A stretch of DNA of 64,000 bases, from assembly GCA_044227925.1 (NCBI GenBank), contig JBGAVW010000023.1:1-64000 (forward strand), in the 5' to 3' direction. The notes beneath the pieces are model-generated. The model was not told the DNA's origin, did no database searches, and worked only from the letters and a program-made list of their open reading frames with translations. Both the position numbers and the translations under genes were made by a program. Each line of letters opens with the position of its first letter. Within the stretch, counting starts at the first letter, position 1. Below are positions 35,938 through 45,081 of the stretch, piece after piece. The DNA is from JADJLQ01 sp044227925 (GTDB taxonomy: Bacteria; Bacteroidota; Bacteroidia; Chitinophagales; Saprospiraceae).

Positions 35938-37206
35938 ATGGAGATACTCATTATTTTTCTTTTAATTTTATTGAATGGCATATTTTCAATGTCTGAGATC
36001 GCATTGGTATCTGCCAGGAAAAGCAGGTTGGAGTCTTCCGCAAAAAGAGGTGATATAAATGCTAAAATTGCCCTGGATACCGCCAATCAACCCAATCGGT
36101 TTCTCTCGACTGTACAGATAGGCATTACTTTGATAGGTATCCTCATGGGTATTTATTCTGGTGAAAATATAACTGATCATCTTCAATATACGATTGAAAA
36201 ATACCCTGCTATAGCTCATTATTCCCATACTATCGCAGTATCTATTGTAGTCATTTGCATTACTTTTTTTTCCTTGGTTTTTGGTGAGTTGATTCCAAAA
36301 AGAATCGGACTTGCTTACCCGGAAAAAATATCAAAGATCATGGCCCGGCCCATGAAAGCGTTGACCCAGGTCACTTCGCCATTTGTATGGCTCCTGACCA
36401 ATACAGGAGATCTGTTTATCAAATTTTTCAAAATCAAATCCACGCCTGACAACAAAGTCACTGAAGAAGAAATAAAGCAAATTATCCAGGAAGGTACAGA
36501 AGGAGGAGAAGTTCAGGAAATAGAACAAGACATTGTAGAGCGTGTGTTTCATCTTGGAGATCGTAAAATTTCATCGCTGATGACCCACCGTAATGATATC
36601 GTCTTTCTTGATGTAAATTATACTGCAGAATCTTTGCGAAAAAAAGTAAGTGAGGAACTGCATTCAGTGTATCCCGTAATGGATGGAGATAAAGACAATA
36701 TCAAGGGTGTTGTATTTCTAAAAGACCTGTTTACCCATATTGATGATGATCATTTTAAACTGGCAGATTACATTAAAGAACCAAAATTTTTAATAGAAAA
36801 CACAAGTGCCTACCGGGCATTACAACAGTTTAAGGATACCAAAATACACTTCGGAATGGTCACGGACGAATATGGCCATATACAAGGTATGGTGACCATG
36901 AATGATTTGCTGGAAGCACTAGTAGGTGGTGCAGATGACTTTTATAAAGATGATTTTTCATTTGAAGAAAGAGAAGATGGTAGCTGGTTAATAGATGGCC
37001 ACTACCCTTTCGCAGACTTTTTGCATTATTTTGAATTGGATGAATTGTCGCCTGATTTTGAATTTAATACGTTGGGAGGTCTCATTTTGCAAGAGCTTAA
37101 ACACATACCAAGACCCGGAGAAAAAATCCAGTGGAAAGAATTTGAGATGGAGGTAATAGATATGGACGGTGCCAGGATAGATAAATTACTGGTAAAGAAA
37201 AGATAG
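35938..37206 (+). CDS. CNNM/CorC-type hemolysin-family membrane protein
   Basis: A 422-residue protein with a DUF21 membrane domain (about residues 1-150, four hydrophobic segments, including EIALVSARKSRLE), two CBS domains (roughly 205-325; MTHRNDIVFLD marks the first) and a CorC_HlyC domain at the C-terminus (GSWLIDGHYPFADF onward). Family members are implicated in magnesium/cobalt transport or its control. The CBS pair would sense nucleotide. It follows the FAH gene by 51 bases but is probably a separate function. A block of 7-base repeats follows the stop. Confidence 0.92.
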   Translation: MEILIIFLLILLNGIFSMSEIALVSARKSRLESSAKRGDINAKIALDTANQPNRFLSTVQIGITLIGILMGIYSGENITDHLQYTIEKYPAIAHYSHTIAVSIVVICITFFSLVFGELIPKRIGLAYPEKISKIMARPMKALTQVTSPFVWLLTNTGDLFIKFFKIKSTPDNKVTEEEIKQIIQEGTEGGEVQEIEQDIVERVFHLGDRKISSLMTHRNDIVFLDVNYTAESLRKKVSEELHSVYPVMDGDKDNIKGVVFLKDLFTHIDDDHFKLADYIKEPKFLIENTSAYRALQQFKDTKIHFGMVTDEYGHIQGMVTMNDLLEALVGGADDFYKDDFSFEEREDGSWLIDGHYPFADFLHYFELDELSPDFEFNTLGGLILQELKHIPRPGEKIQWKEFEMEVIDMDGARIDKLLVKKR

Positions 37207-37209
37207 AAC

Positions 37210-37269
37210 AACGTACGAATTACGATGTACGATTTTTCGAATTCCGTATTACGATGTAGGATTTAGGAT
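37210..37269. repeat. 7-base-period tandem repeat, ACGATGT type
   Basis: The spacer after the CNNM gene can be read as successive 7-base units ACGAATT, ACGATGT, ACGATTT, TTCGAAT and again ACGATGT, AGGATTT. ACGATGT is the reverse complement of ACATCGT, the unit of the array at 52116-52149, so the same unit occurs in both orientations. Confidence 0.6.
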
Positions 37270-37353
37270 ATAAAAATACTTTGTTTTATAAGACCTGAAT
37301 TCAAGAGATGCAAATTGGATATTTAAAAATGGTACCTCGAAATCGAATACCTT

Positions 37354-38262
37354 TTATTTATCGCTTAGAAGTAATTGTGCTCCATTTTTCCCACCTCCCA
37401 TGATAATTACTTTAGTATTAGGTGAAGTAGCTATTTCCTTATTGGCTTTTATCATTTCGTATTGCAATTGTTTATCGCTCAATCCGGTACTTAATATTTT
37501 TTGATAGTCGGCAATACCCTGAGCTTCCACTCTCTTTCGCTCTGCCTCTTGTTTTTCTTTCTGTAATACGAAAGTCATTTTTTGAGCCTCTTGTTCAGCA
37601 TTTATTTTGGATTCTATGGTCATTTTAACGGATTCGGGAAGTACAATATTCCTTACTAAAAAAGATTCCAATTCAATGCCACGATTCTGGAATTCTGATT
37701 TTATACTTTCAAAAATTTTGTTTTGAAATTCATCCCTTTTCGTAGAATAAAGCGAAATAGCATCATAATACACTGCATTATCCCTGAGTTTGGTTCGAAC
37801 TAAAGGCCTGATAATAATATCTTTATACCCGGTTCCTATTTCTCTGAGTATTTGTGGAGTCTTATCTGGGATTACTCTGAATAATACGGTAATATCCATG
37901 ATTACTTCCAATCCATCCGCTGACAGAACCCGGATGGCATCATCGCCCATTTTATCTCCTTCGTCGTGCACACCGGACATCGTATAGTTTTGTGTTTTGA
38001 TATCAAAATGAGTCACATTTACCATAGGGTTTACAAAGTTTAACCCTGAATTGAGGATGCGTTCCTGTACCTTTCCGAAGAGTGACTGCACACCCACTCT
38101 GCCTGCATCTATTTGTACTATCATCGAAGTAGCCAGGCCCACAAGTAGGATAGCTATCCCTAAGCCTTTACCTGTACCGGAAAGTTTTGAAAGTGGTGAA
38201 TTGGTATTTTTAAGCTGTGAAGCAAGGAAAAAAAGAATAATGCCTAAGATTGAAAGTCCCAT
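37354..38262 (-). CDS. SPFH/prohibitin-family membrane protein
   Basis: A 302-residue protein with an N-terminal hydrophobic helix and a second one near residues 30-50, then an SPFH (Band 7) domain from about GRVGVQSLFGKVQE, and a charged coiled-coil (about 215-260, with EAQKMTFVLQKEKQEAERKR). The closing stretch is Gly/Lys-rich (MGGGKNGAQ). It resembles prohibitin and HflK/HflC-type scaffolds, which oligomerise in the membrane and influence proteases. No FtsH gene is adjacent. It is transcribed alone. Confidence 0.9.
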   Translation of the reverse strand: MGLSILGIILFFLASQLKNTNSPLSKLSGTGKGLGIAILLVGLATSMIVQIDAGRVGVQSLFGKVQERILNSGLNFVNPMVNVTHFDIKTQNYTMSGVHDEGDKMGDDAIRVLSADGLEVIMDITVLFRVIPDKTPQILREIGTGYKDIIIRPLVRTKLRDNAVYYDAISLYSTKRDEFQNKIFESIKSEFQNRGIELESFLVRNIVLPESVKMTIESKINAEQEAQKMTFVLQKEKQEAERKRVEAQGIADYQKILSTGLSDKQLQYEMIKANKEIATSPNTKVIIMGGGKNGAQLLLSDK

Positions 38263-38365
38263 ATTAATTTTTTATTTATAAAAGCTAAAGTTAATCAGCA
38301 GCTTGGCTAAAAAATATCTTTTTTAGACAAAACTGTAAATTAAAAGGGAAGAAAGAGGGGAAATG

Positions 38366-39022
38366 CTATCCGTTTGCTTTTTTGTAATCCGCTAAAAACT
38401 GAGCTAAACCAATATCGGTCAAAGGATGCTTTAATAAACCTAATATCGGAGCTAACGGGCTTGTAATTACATCCGCACCGGCTTTAGCGGCCTGCACAAT
38501 ATGTAGGGAGCTACGGATAGAGGCAGCTAAAATTTCTGTTTGATAGCCTTGTATAGAATAAATTTCTGCGATTTCTGCTATCAATTGCATACCATCCCAG
38601 CTGGAATCATCTATTCGCCCAATAAAAGGGGACAAGTATGTTGCCCCAGCTTTGGCTGCTAATATTGCTTGCCCGGCACTAAAAACTAAAGTGCAATTGG
38701 TGCGAATATTATTATCAGAAAAATATTTTATTGCTTTGATACCATCTTTGATCATCGGTACTTTCACTACGATATTCGCAGCTATATCTGCCAATTCTTT
38801 ACCTTCTCTCACTATTCCTTCAAAATCTGTGGAAATGACTTCAGCACTCACATCCCCGGGTACCAGATCTGCGATAGTTTTATAGTGCTTCATGATTTTT
38901 TCTGCACCAGCAATACCCTCTTTTGCCATTAATGATGGATTTGTGGTCACACCATCTAAAATCCCAAGGTCTTTAGCTTCTTTAATTTGATCCAAATTGG
39001 CGGTATCGATGAAAAATTTCAT
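38366..39022 (-). CDS. Transaldolase, small (TalC/MipB-like) type
   Basis: A 218-residue class I aldolase of the pentose phosphate pathway. The first strand MKFFIDTANLDQIKEA and GVTTNPSLMAKEG are diagnostic, and the Schiff-base lysine is K87 in NIVVKVPM. In this small subfamily, enzymes are either transaldolases or fructose-6-phosphate aldolases; sequence alone does not decide, but most Bacteroidota copies are annotated transaldolase. It lies just downstream of the SRP RNA gene on the same strand. Confidence 0.92.
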   Translation of the reverse strand: MKFFIDTANLDQIKEAKDLGILDGVTTNPSLMAKEGIAGAEKIMKHYKTIADLVPGDVSAEVISTDFEGIVREGKELADIAANIVVKVPMIKDGIKAIKYFSDNNIRTNCTLVFSAGQAILAAKAGATYLSPFIGRIDDSSWDGMQLIAEIAEIYSIQGYQTEILAASIRSSLHIVQAAKAGADVITSPLAPILGLLKHPLTDIGLAQFLADYKKANG

Positions 39023-39052
39023 AATCTAAGTTATTGGAGGTTAAATACTTAC

Positions 39053-39149
39053 AAAAAAAATGGTGAAAGCTACACATCGCTCAACCGTTTTATCCTTGCT
39101 GCCTTTCGACCCTGGGGAGGTTCAACAGGAGCTGATTGCAACTCTCACC
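39053..39149 (-). ncRNA. ffs: Signal recognition particle RNA (4.5S, small bacterial type)
   Basis: On the minus strand the conserved SRP domain IV tip is present: the CCAGG(G)..GAAAGGCAGCAAGG arrangement with GGTCGAAAGG forming the GNRA-type loop and asymmetric bulge that bind Ffh. The closing helix pairs GGTGAGAGT at the 5' end with GCTTTCACC at the 3' end (nine pairs, one G-U and the terminal U-G). The RNA ends in a T-run (39053-39060). A perfect -7 box (TACTTTTGC) sits 4 bases upstream of the predicted 5' end. Boundaries are estimated to within a few bases. Confidence 0.9.
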
Positions 39150-39152
39150 GCC

Positions 39153-39161
39153 GCAAAAGTA
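39153..39161 (-). promoter_or_regulatory. -7 box of the SRP RNA gene
   Basis: The minus strand reads TACTTTTGC and continues GG, identical to the rpsP box at 27383-27391. It is placed correctly for transcription to start at about 39149. Confidence 0.65.
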
Positions 39162-39231
39162 TAGTATTATTCCCTAAAGCAAAAGGATATTTTAAATAAA
39201 AAAAATTACAGTCTGTCTTACCTTTACTCAT

Positions 39232-39993
39232 ATGATGTGCGTAATCTCCCCTGCCAAGAAATTAAATTATAAACCCATCACTTTAAAGGATAAAACCGAG
39301 GTGCGGTTTAAACCAGAGATGACTGAACTGGTAAAAGTACTGAAAACAAAGAAGAGTTCCGATCTCATGAAACTGATGGGTATAAGCAAAGCGCTGGGTG
39401 ACCTGAATGCCCAGCGATACCAGGATTTTGATCTATCTATGCCCGCAATAAGGTGCAAGCAAGCCTTGTTTGCATTTAACGGTGATGTATATCAGGGTTT
39501 GAAAGCAGATGACTTTAATAATGGAGATGTAAAATTTGCCCAGGATCATTTAAGAATATTATCCGGATTATATGGTTTGTTGCGGCCATTAGACATGATA
39601 CAGGAATACCGTTTAGAAATGGGATGTGGGTTGCAGACTCCAAAAGCAAAGGACCTTTATCAATACTGGGGGGACAAGATCTCTGATTTATTGAAAGAAG
39701 ATATGAAAAAATCAAAAGACAAATTTTTAGTAAATCTTGCTTCTGAAGAATATTTTTCTGCCATAAATACAAATAAATTTAAAGGCAACCTGATACATGT
39801 ACGATTTGAAGAAAAGCGCAAAGGTGAATTTCAGGTGATTTCTTTTAGTGCCAAGAAAGCAAGAGGATTTATGGCCAGATACATTATCAAAAACCGATTG
39901 ACTGATGTAAAAGACCTTAAAAATTTTAGTGAAGAAAAATATAGCTATATGGCTTCAAGGTCAAAAGAAGATCAGTATACGTTTGTTAGATAA
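39232..39993 (+). CDS. yaaA: YaaA-family peroxide stress protein
   Basis: A 253-residue DUF328 protein. ISPAKKLNY at the start corresponds to the ISPAKTLDY motif; further on are LSGLYGLLRPLD and EYRLEMG, both family hallmarks, and the ending SRSKEDQYTFVR. The E. coli member lowers free iron and limits hydrogen peroxide damage. A second ATG at 39235 is an equally good start. It diverges from the SRP RNA gene. Confidence 0.92.
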   Translation: MMCVISPAKKLNYKPITLKDKTEVRFKPEMTELVKVLKTKKSSDLMKLMGISKALGDLNAQRYQDFDLSMPAIRCKQALFAFNGDVYQGLKADDFNNGDVKFAQDHLRILSGLYGLLRPLDMIQEYRLEMGCGLQTPKAKDLYQYWGDKISDLLKEDMKKSKDKFLVNLASEEYFSAINTNKFKGNLIHVRFEEKRKGEFQVISFSAKKARGFMARYIIKNRLTDVKDLKNFSEEKYSYMASRSKEDQYTFVR

Positions 39994-40030
39994 GGAGAGA
40001 AATCAAAAATGAATTATAAAATAAACTTAC

Positions 40031-41116
40031 CTATAATTTAATCACCTTACCGGTTTTCGCAGATTTTACAGCAGCATCCAATATCACCATAGCTTTCATA
40101 TTTACATCCAATGAGCCAAGCTCTCCTTTTGGATTAATATCTCCGGTTACCACTGATGCGAAATAAGTGAAGGCATTATTTCTGGGTGAAGACATTTGAA
40201 CTAAACTAAGTTTCTCTTCTTTAGCGTTGCGTGCACCAGTACGGGTACGCAATTCGAGGCTTTTATCAGCGAATACATATCCCCTGGTGCCGTATACTTC
40301 AGTATCTTTTCTGTCAAATGGCCAGTTCCAGGAAGCTTGAAAAATACCCTGGGCCTTTGGATATTGTACAATAATAGTGGCTTCATCATCTACCTTAGGG
40401 TATACAGATGGTTTATTGGTTTGAACGACTGCCGTCACAGATACCGGTTTTTGATCTTTCATAAGCCATGACATGATATCTGCACCATAACATCCAAAAT
40501 CCATAATTGCACCTCCACCATTCTTTACAGGATCTGTAAGCCAGTCAAGAAATTCTGTAGAGCACCCGATTTCTTTTGGCCCCATATGACCATCATGTAT
40601 CATTACTTTAGTAATGTCACCAATAGCACCATTATTGATCATTTCGTATGCCTTGTGGTGTCCGGGATACCAGGTCGTTTCATAGTTGGTAATTAAATGA
40701 ATGTTATTCTTCACTGCAAGTGCTTCCATCCTTTTTGCTGCATAGAGATTTACTGCCAACGGCTTTTCAACCATAACGTGAATTTTAAGAGGGGCACAAA
40801 TTCGAACAGTTTCTTCATGTTCGAGGGTGGATCTGAAATCACAGATTGCATCTGGATTGGTTTTAGAAATTAATTCTTCCAGGGTAGGAAACCAAAGGTC
40901 TTCCGATAGTTTGTACTGTTTGAGTCTTTTCATTGCCAGGGCTTTATTCGGCTCTGCAAATCCAACCAGGATCATACCTTCGTTTTTAGGGTTTTGTAAT
41001 ATTGCATTTACATGATCGTGTGTCATTCCTGCTATTCCCATCTTTACTTGTGCCTGCATTTCATATATTACAGAATGCATTAAGAGTAATAACAAAAATC
41101 TGATGTTTGCTTTCAT
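40031..41116 (-). CDS. Gfo/Idh/MocA-family oxidoreductase, exported
   Basis: A 361-residue NAD(P)-dependent sugar oxidoreductase. A hydrophobic signal-like N-terminus (FLLLLLMHSVIYEMQAQ) precedes the Rossmann domain beginning KMGIAGMTHDH, in which the usual GxGxxG is relaxed. MVEKPLAVNL is the conserved EKP motif, and the C-terminal sheet domain has GGGAIMDFGCYGADI. Export of a Gfo/Idh enzyme suggests a bound cofactor, as seen in periplasmic sugar oxidation in Bacteroidota. It lies 75 bases downstream of the GH116 glycosidase on the same strand, so they may act in sequence on a glycoside. Confidence 0.88.
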   Translation of the reverse strand: MKANIRFLLLLLMHSVIYEMQAQVKMGIAGMTHDHVNAILQNPKNEGMILVGFAEPNKALAMKRLKQYKLSEDLWFPTLEELISKTNPDAICDFRSTLEHEETVRICAPLKIHVMVEKPLAVNLYAAKRMEALAVKNNIHLITNYETTWYPGHHKAYEMINNGAIGDITKVMIHDGHMGPKEIGCSTEFLDWLTDPVKNGGGAIMDFGCYGADIMSWLMKDQKPVSVTAVVQTNKPSVYPKVDDEATIIVQYPKAQGIFQASWNWPFDRKDTEVYGTRGYVFADKSLELRTRTGARNAKEEKLSLVQMSSPRNNAFTYFASVVTGDINPKGELGSLDVNMKAMVILDAAVKSAKTGKVIKL

Positions 41117-41191
41117 TCCTGGTAAATTTAATTCTATAAAAATATTATTTAATAAGTGGATTACCCAAATTGAATTTTTCAGTTTCTAAGA

Positions 41192-43780
41192 TCAAACAGA
41201 GACCTTGATTTTTTGTCCCTCACTTAATAGTTGAAAAGTATCCTTTAATTCTATAGTTGTTTTTTGATTCAACCTCACTGATTTTAATTTCAACACACCA
41301 TGATGAACATGTATGGTGATTTGATTTTTTATACCCTCCTTTTTTACTTCAACAGTACCCCATGCATAGCCATTTGACCAAAAATAATGGCCTGGTATAT
41401 CAGTAATTTCCATCTCTTGTTTAATGGCAGTATAATGAAACCGGGTAGAAGCCAACAGACCTGCCCAACTTGCCATTGCCCTTGCATAATGATGGCCACA
41501 TTCAGGTTCATCAAAGGGGTTTCTTTTTTCGCCATCAAACCGATCCCTGATGCTTTTAATGCATTTAAGACCTTCTGCATTCATTCCTTCATAGAGCATA
41601 CCTATTGCTGCTGTGTATTCAAATCCCGACATCGATTCAGCAAAGTAGGGAAAAGGTACTTTTAATCTTCCTTTTGGCCAACTTGCCATGATGAGTCCAG
41701 ATTCATCGTTCATTACATACGATCTCATATTATTAAAAACACCATTAAAGCTTTTTACATAATTGTATTTCATTATAGTTTGCAGCGTGGTTTTAATATG
41801 CTTTGGATCTGCGAGATATCCCAGACCAAGAATATGGGCCATGTATTGACCTACTAACTGATCTACCAGGCATCCTTTGCCTAGTTGATAATCGGGTATG
41901 GCACTGTCAGGATCATCCATGCGTATAAATTTCCTGGTATTGGGATCAGTAATTTTTTGTTCATAATACTCCCCGTTAAAAAGGTTTGCATCCACCCATT
42001 CGGAGCCTTTTTTTAATATGGTAAGGCAAGAATCAGCAAACTGGTGATCATTCATTGCTTTTGCCATTTCCGAGGTAGCTTTTAATGCACCGAAATACCA
42101 AAATTGCATCTGGGGATTAGGGCCAAAATAATCCACATCCATAGTGTTGTGTTGTCTCCCTTCTTGTATCCCATCCTTATCTGCATCCCATCCATTTTCT
42201 ATCCATGCATAAGCCATTGCTGCCTTTAATTTGGGCCAATATTTTTTCAACCAAACCCTATCTCCTGACAATATCCATTCCCGGTAAAAGCGCATGATGC
42301 TACCCATCTGTCCATCCGCTGCAGCTACATGATCTATTTTTATATTTTCTTCAAGAGGCAGGTTGACCCGGTTCATCATTTTACCATTGTCTTTAGTGCC
42401 AAATTCCAATTCTACTTCCCGCATGGTCTTGGCCAGGTCGCCAAATAAGTAAGCAGTAGCTTGTTCATAATTCCACACATGGGTACAACTTCCATAGCAT
42501 GATCCCACCTCATCCATGGTGCCTTCCCAGCCCATAAGGTGACCCGATGGCAATCTAAAAACCGTTTGCGATCTAAGTGTGGACAGATTAAATAAGGAGG
42601 ATTCTTTTATTACTTGCGGTACAGATGATTTGATCAATGACTGGACAAAAAGCTTAGATTTTTCTTCATAACCAGCAAGCCTTGGATAGACTTTTTCAAT
42701 TACATCCCAGGCATCATTATATTGTCCGGTATAATAATTACCAATTTTATTCCCCTTATTCCCAAATGTCCATGCCTGGTTCCAATCCAATCTATTTGGA
42801 AAATGCCAGGTAATGTAATAAGTAAAGGTTGCAGTAGCATTGGGCTCAATGGTTTGAATTACTGACAGTGAGGCCATGGGATTATCATCAACTATTTTTT
42901 CTTTGTCGGTAAGCTCTCCATCCGCACTAAAATCGTCCCAAAAATCAAGTAAAGAATTTTCCCAATCATTCAAAGTGGATGATCTTCTATAGCTAATTCC
43001 ACCAACATGGGGAGTTGTCAAGGCTATTGTACCCCAAGCAGGATCCAATGTATCCACGCCAGGAGACCACATGTATAGACCACTGAATTCATTGCCCTTC
43101 CTGTACTCATTTTGATTTTGTTTAGCCCCAAGAAAAACCAAATCCCCTTTCCAGTTTTTCTGTGATTTACTACCATCTATACCGATAAAGTTTCTCATAG
43201 TACCGCAAACGGCAACCTTTATTTTCTCGGTACTTAAATTCTTTACTTCATAGGTAAGTATTGCGATAGGTATACTACTGGCATGAATATCGCCAGGTAT
43301 AAATGGATTAAATGCTTTAATACTGACAGAAACTGGTAGTGAAGGATCAGAAAGGTTAACCTTGCCAAAGGGATAAGCTGCATCAAAACTGGCATTGGCA
43401 AATCTTGGAAGTCCATGGTGATTAACTGGTCTTCCTTCGTAATGCATATATTCACTGGCATGCAATGGTCCCAACAGTGCACGCGTCATCGATTTTTTAG
43501 CATTCGGTTTAACATATATTGAAAAGAATGGTGCCTGATTGCCATCGGTAATGGTACTGAATTTCTTTGCAGGTTTGTTCATGATCTCCCAATCCCGGAG
43601 CTCTCCCCTTCCTCCTAATGAGACGGTGCCTGTGCCGATTCCACCTAAAGGCAAAGCTATATTCAACAAATGGTTTTGATCGTAATGTTTTAATACCGGC
43701 CATGAGCTCTTTATCTGATGACCAAGCACCAATGACGGCAGGAGACATAATGCTAAAACAGGATACCGTATTTTAATCAT
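41192..43780 (-). CDS. GH116-family glycoside hydrolase (GBA2/beta-glucosidase-like), exported
   Basis: An 862-residue exported enzyme (signal peptide residues 1-20). It has the N-terminal beta-domain with LGGIGTGTVSLGGRGELRDWEI and a C-terminal (alpha/alpha)6 barrel with EGRQHNTMDVDYFGPNPQMQFWY, the DUF608 region where GH116 enzymes carry the acid/base Asp. The nucleophile Glu is probably the one in LMGWEGTMDEVGS; I would want an alignment to be certain. GH116 members cleave beta-glucosides, beta-xylosides or N-acetylglucosaminides. No lipobox is seen. It precedes the Gfo/Idh gene in transcription. Confidence 0.85.
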   Translation of the reverse strand: MIKIRYPVLALCLLPSLVLGHQIKSSWPVLKHYDQNHLLNIALPLGGIGTGTVSLGGRGELRDWEIMNKPAKKFSTITDGNQAPFFSIYVKPNAKKSMTRALLGPLHASEYMHYEGRPVNHHGLPRFANASFDAAYPFGKVNLSDPSLPVSVSIKAFNPFIPGDIHASSIPIAILTYEVKNLSTEKIKVAVCGTMRNFIGIDGSKSQKNWKGDLVFLGAKQNQNEYRKGNEFSGLYMWSPGVDTLDPAWGTIALTTPHVGGISYRRSSTLNDWENSLLDFWDDFSADGELTDKEKIVDDNPMASLSVIQTIEPNATATFTYYITWHFPNRLDWNQAWTFGNKGNKIGNYYTGQYNDAWDVIEKVYPRLAGYEEKSKLFVQSLIKSSVPQVIKESSLFNLSTLRSQTVFRLPSGHLMGWEGTMDEVGSCYGSCTHVWNYEQATAYLFGDLAKTMREVELEFGTKDNGKMMNRVNLPLEENIKIDHVAAADGQMGSIMRFYREWILSGDRVWLKKYWPKLKAAMAYAWIENGWDADKDGIQEGRQHNTMDVDYFGPNPQMQFWYFGALKATSEMAKAMNDHQFADSCLTILKKGSEWVDANLFNGEYYEQKITDPNTRKFIRMDDPDSAIPDYQLGKGCLVDQLVGQYMAHILGLGYLADPKHIKTTLQTIMKYNYVKSFNGVFNNMRSYVMNDESGLIMASWPKGRLKVPFPYFAESMSGFEYTAAIGMLYEGMNAEGLKCIKSIRDRFDGEKRNPFDEPECGHHYARAMASWAGLLASTRFHYTAIKQEMEITDIPGHYFWSNGYAWGTVEVKKEGIKNQITIHVHHGVLKLKSVRLNQKTTIELKDTFQLLSEGQKIKVSV

Positions 43781-43895
43781 AAAAATGGAATTAAAGAATA
43801 CATTACAATATAGTATTTATTTCCCTACTATTTCAAGTATTACTTGGATATAAACAGCCACCCAAATTGGGTGATGCCATCAAAAAAATTTCTAC

Positions 43896-43903
43896 TATTT
43901 TCG
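43896..43903 (+). promoter_or_regulatory. Candidate -7 box of the tandem NTF2-domain gene
   Basis: TATTTTCG, one mismatch from TAnnTTTG, ends 4 bases before the ATG at 43908. Its context (ACTATTTTCGACGCATG) closely resembles the DUF4105 gene start at 18733-18752 (ACTATTTTTGCAACGCATG). Confidence 0.4.
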
Positions 43904-43907
43904 ACGC

Positions 43908-45011
43908 ATGAAACTAAATCCATTCGTCACAGTGTTCTTATTCGGTTTGTGTGCTTTTGTTACATTGAATGCACAGTCTCCACAAAATCCTACCAATCCT
44001 TTTCCAAATAAAAAAACAAATCCACCGACATCACAACCACAACAGCAACAACCTTCTCAAACCGTGCCTCCTGTAAGCAGTCAGCAGATACCTCCCTCTA
44101 CCCAGCCCAAGCCATCATCAACATCTACAGTACCACCGGTTACATCTCAACAAATACCACCATCTACTCAATCAACAACACCAGGCCAACCTAATTCTTT
44201 TCCTTCTATTACAGGCACAGATGAAGAACAAATCATAGGAACTGTCCTAAGGGTATTTGATGCGATGCGATTACAGGATAGTGCCATGGCAAGACCCTTA
44301 TTTGCTCCCAATTGTCGTTTATTTACACCAAACACTAATGCCAATGGACAAACCAGGTTAATTGAAGAGCCAATTACTTCGTTTTTTAAATCTATAGGTA
44401 CAAAAAGAAAGGAAATAATAGATGAGCGAATTTTAAAATACAAATTAGATATCGATGGTCCTCTCGCCAGCGTATGGGCTGACTATAATCTATATGTAGA
44501 TACTAATTTCATACATTGTGGTGTAGATGTTTTCCAGTTGTACAAAAGTAACGAAGGTTGGAAAATATTTGAATTAGCCGATACAAGAAGAAAAACAGGT
44601 TGTACTAAAGATCCCAAAGACGAAATTGCAGCCTTCCTGGATAAATGGCATAAAGATGCTGCCTCCGCCAATGGGGAAGACTATTTTGGAGCTTTTACTG
44701 TAGACGGTGTTTTTCTGGGAACCGACGCTACGGAACGATGGACAAGAGAAGAGTTCCGCACCTGGGCCAAACCACAGTTTGACAATAAACGTGGGTGGAA
44801 TTTCAAGCCAAGTAAAAGATTTGTTTCATTTAATGCAGACAAAACAATTGCATGGTTTGATGAAGAATTAGCTACCTGGATGGGGCCTTGCCGGGGATCA
44901 GGTGTCTTATCTAAAATAAATGGAATGTGGAAGATCAAACAATACAACCTGACCATACTGGTCCCCAATGAAAAAGTACAGGATTATCTAAAAGTACTCA
45001 ACGCCAAATAA
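43908..45011 (+). CDS. Secreted protein with Pro/Gln-rich repeats and two NTF2/SnoaL-like domains
   Basis: A 367-residue exported protein. A signal peptide (FLFGLCAFVTLNAQ) is followed by a Pro/Gln/Ser/Thr-rich linker (about 25-100) with an imperfect duplicate of VPPVxSQQIPPSTQ. Two alpha+beta NTF2-like domains follow: one at about 103-230 (EEQIIGTVLRVFDAMRLQDS), one at about 235-365 (DEIAAFLDKWHKDAASANGE, ending KQYNLTILVPNEK). Both look like SnoaL/DUF4440 relatives. Catalytic residues are not evident. Function unknown; a binding protein for a small ligand is plausible. Confidence 0.7.
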   Translation: MKLNPFVTVFLFGLCAFVTLNAQSPQNPTNPFPNKKTNPPTSQPQQQQPSQTVPPVSSQQIPPSTQPKPSSTSTVPPVTSQQIPPSTQSTTPGQPNSFPSITGTDEEQIIGTVLRVFDAMRLQDSAMARPLFAPNCRLFTPNTNANGQTRLIEEPITSFFKSIGTKRKEIIDERILKYKLDIDGPLASVWADYNLYVDTNFIHCGVDVFQLYKSNEGWKIFELADTRRKTGCTKDPKDEIAAFLDKWHKDAASANGEDYFGAFTVDGVFLGTDATERWTREEFRTWAKPQFDNKRGWNFKPSKRFVSFNADKTIAWFDEELATWMGPCRGSGVLSKINGMWKIKQYNLTILVPNEKVQDYLKVLNAK

Positions 45012-45048
45012 CCAGCCATCCGTTATAACGAATTATTGCAATTTACAT

Positions 45049-45056
45049 TACCTTCG
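45049..45056 (+). promoter_or_regulatory. Candidate -7 box of the cupin gene
   Basis: TACCTTCG matches TAnnTTTG except for one C. It lies 25 bases upstream of the ATG at 45082 and would serve the cupin gene and the small secreted protein gene that follows it by 4 bases. Confidence 0.35.
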
Positions 45057-45081
45057 TACAATACATTTTAAATTTATTCGT

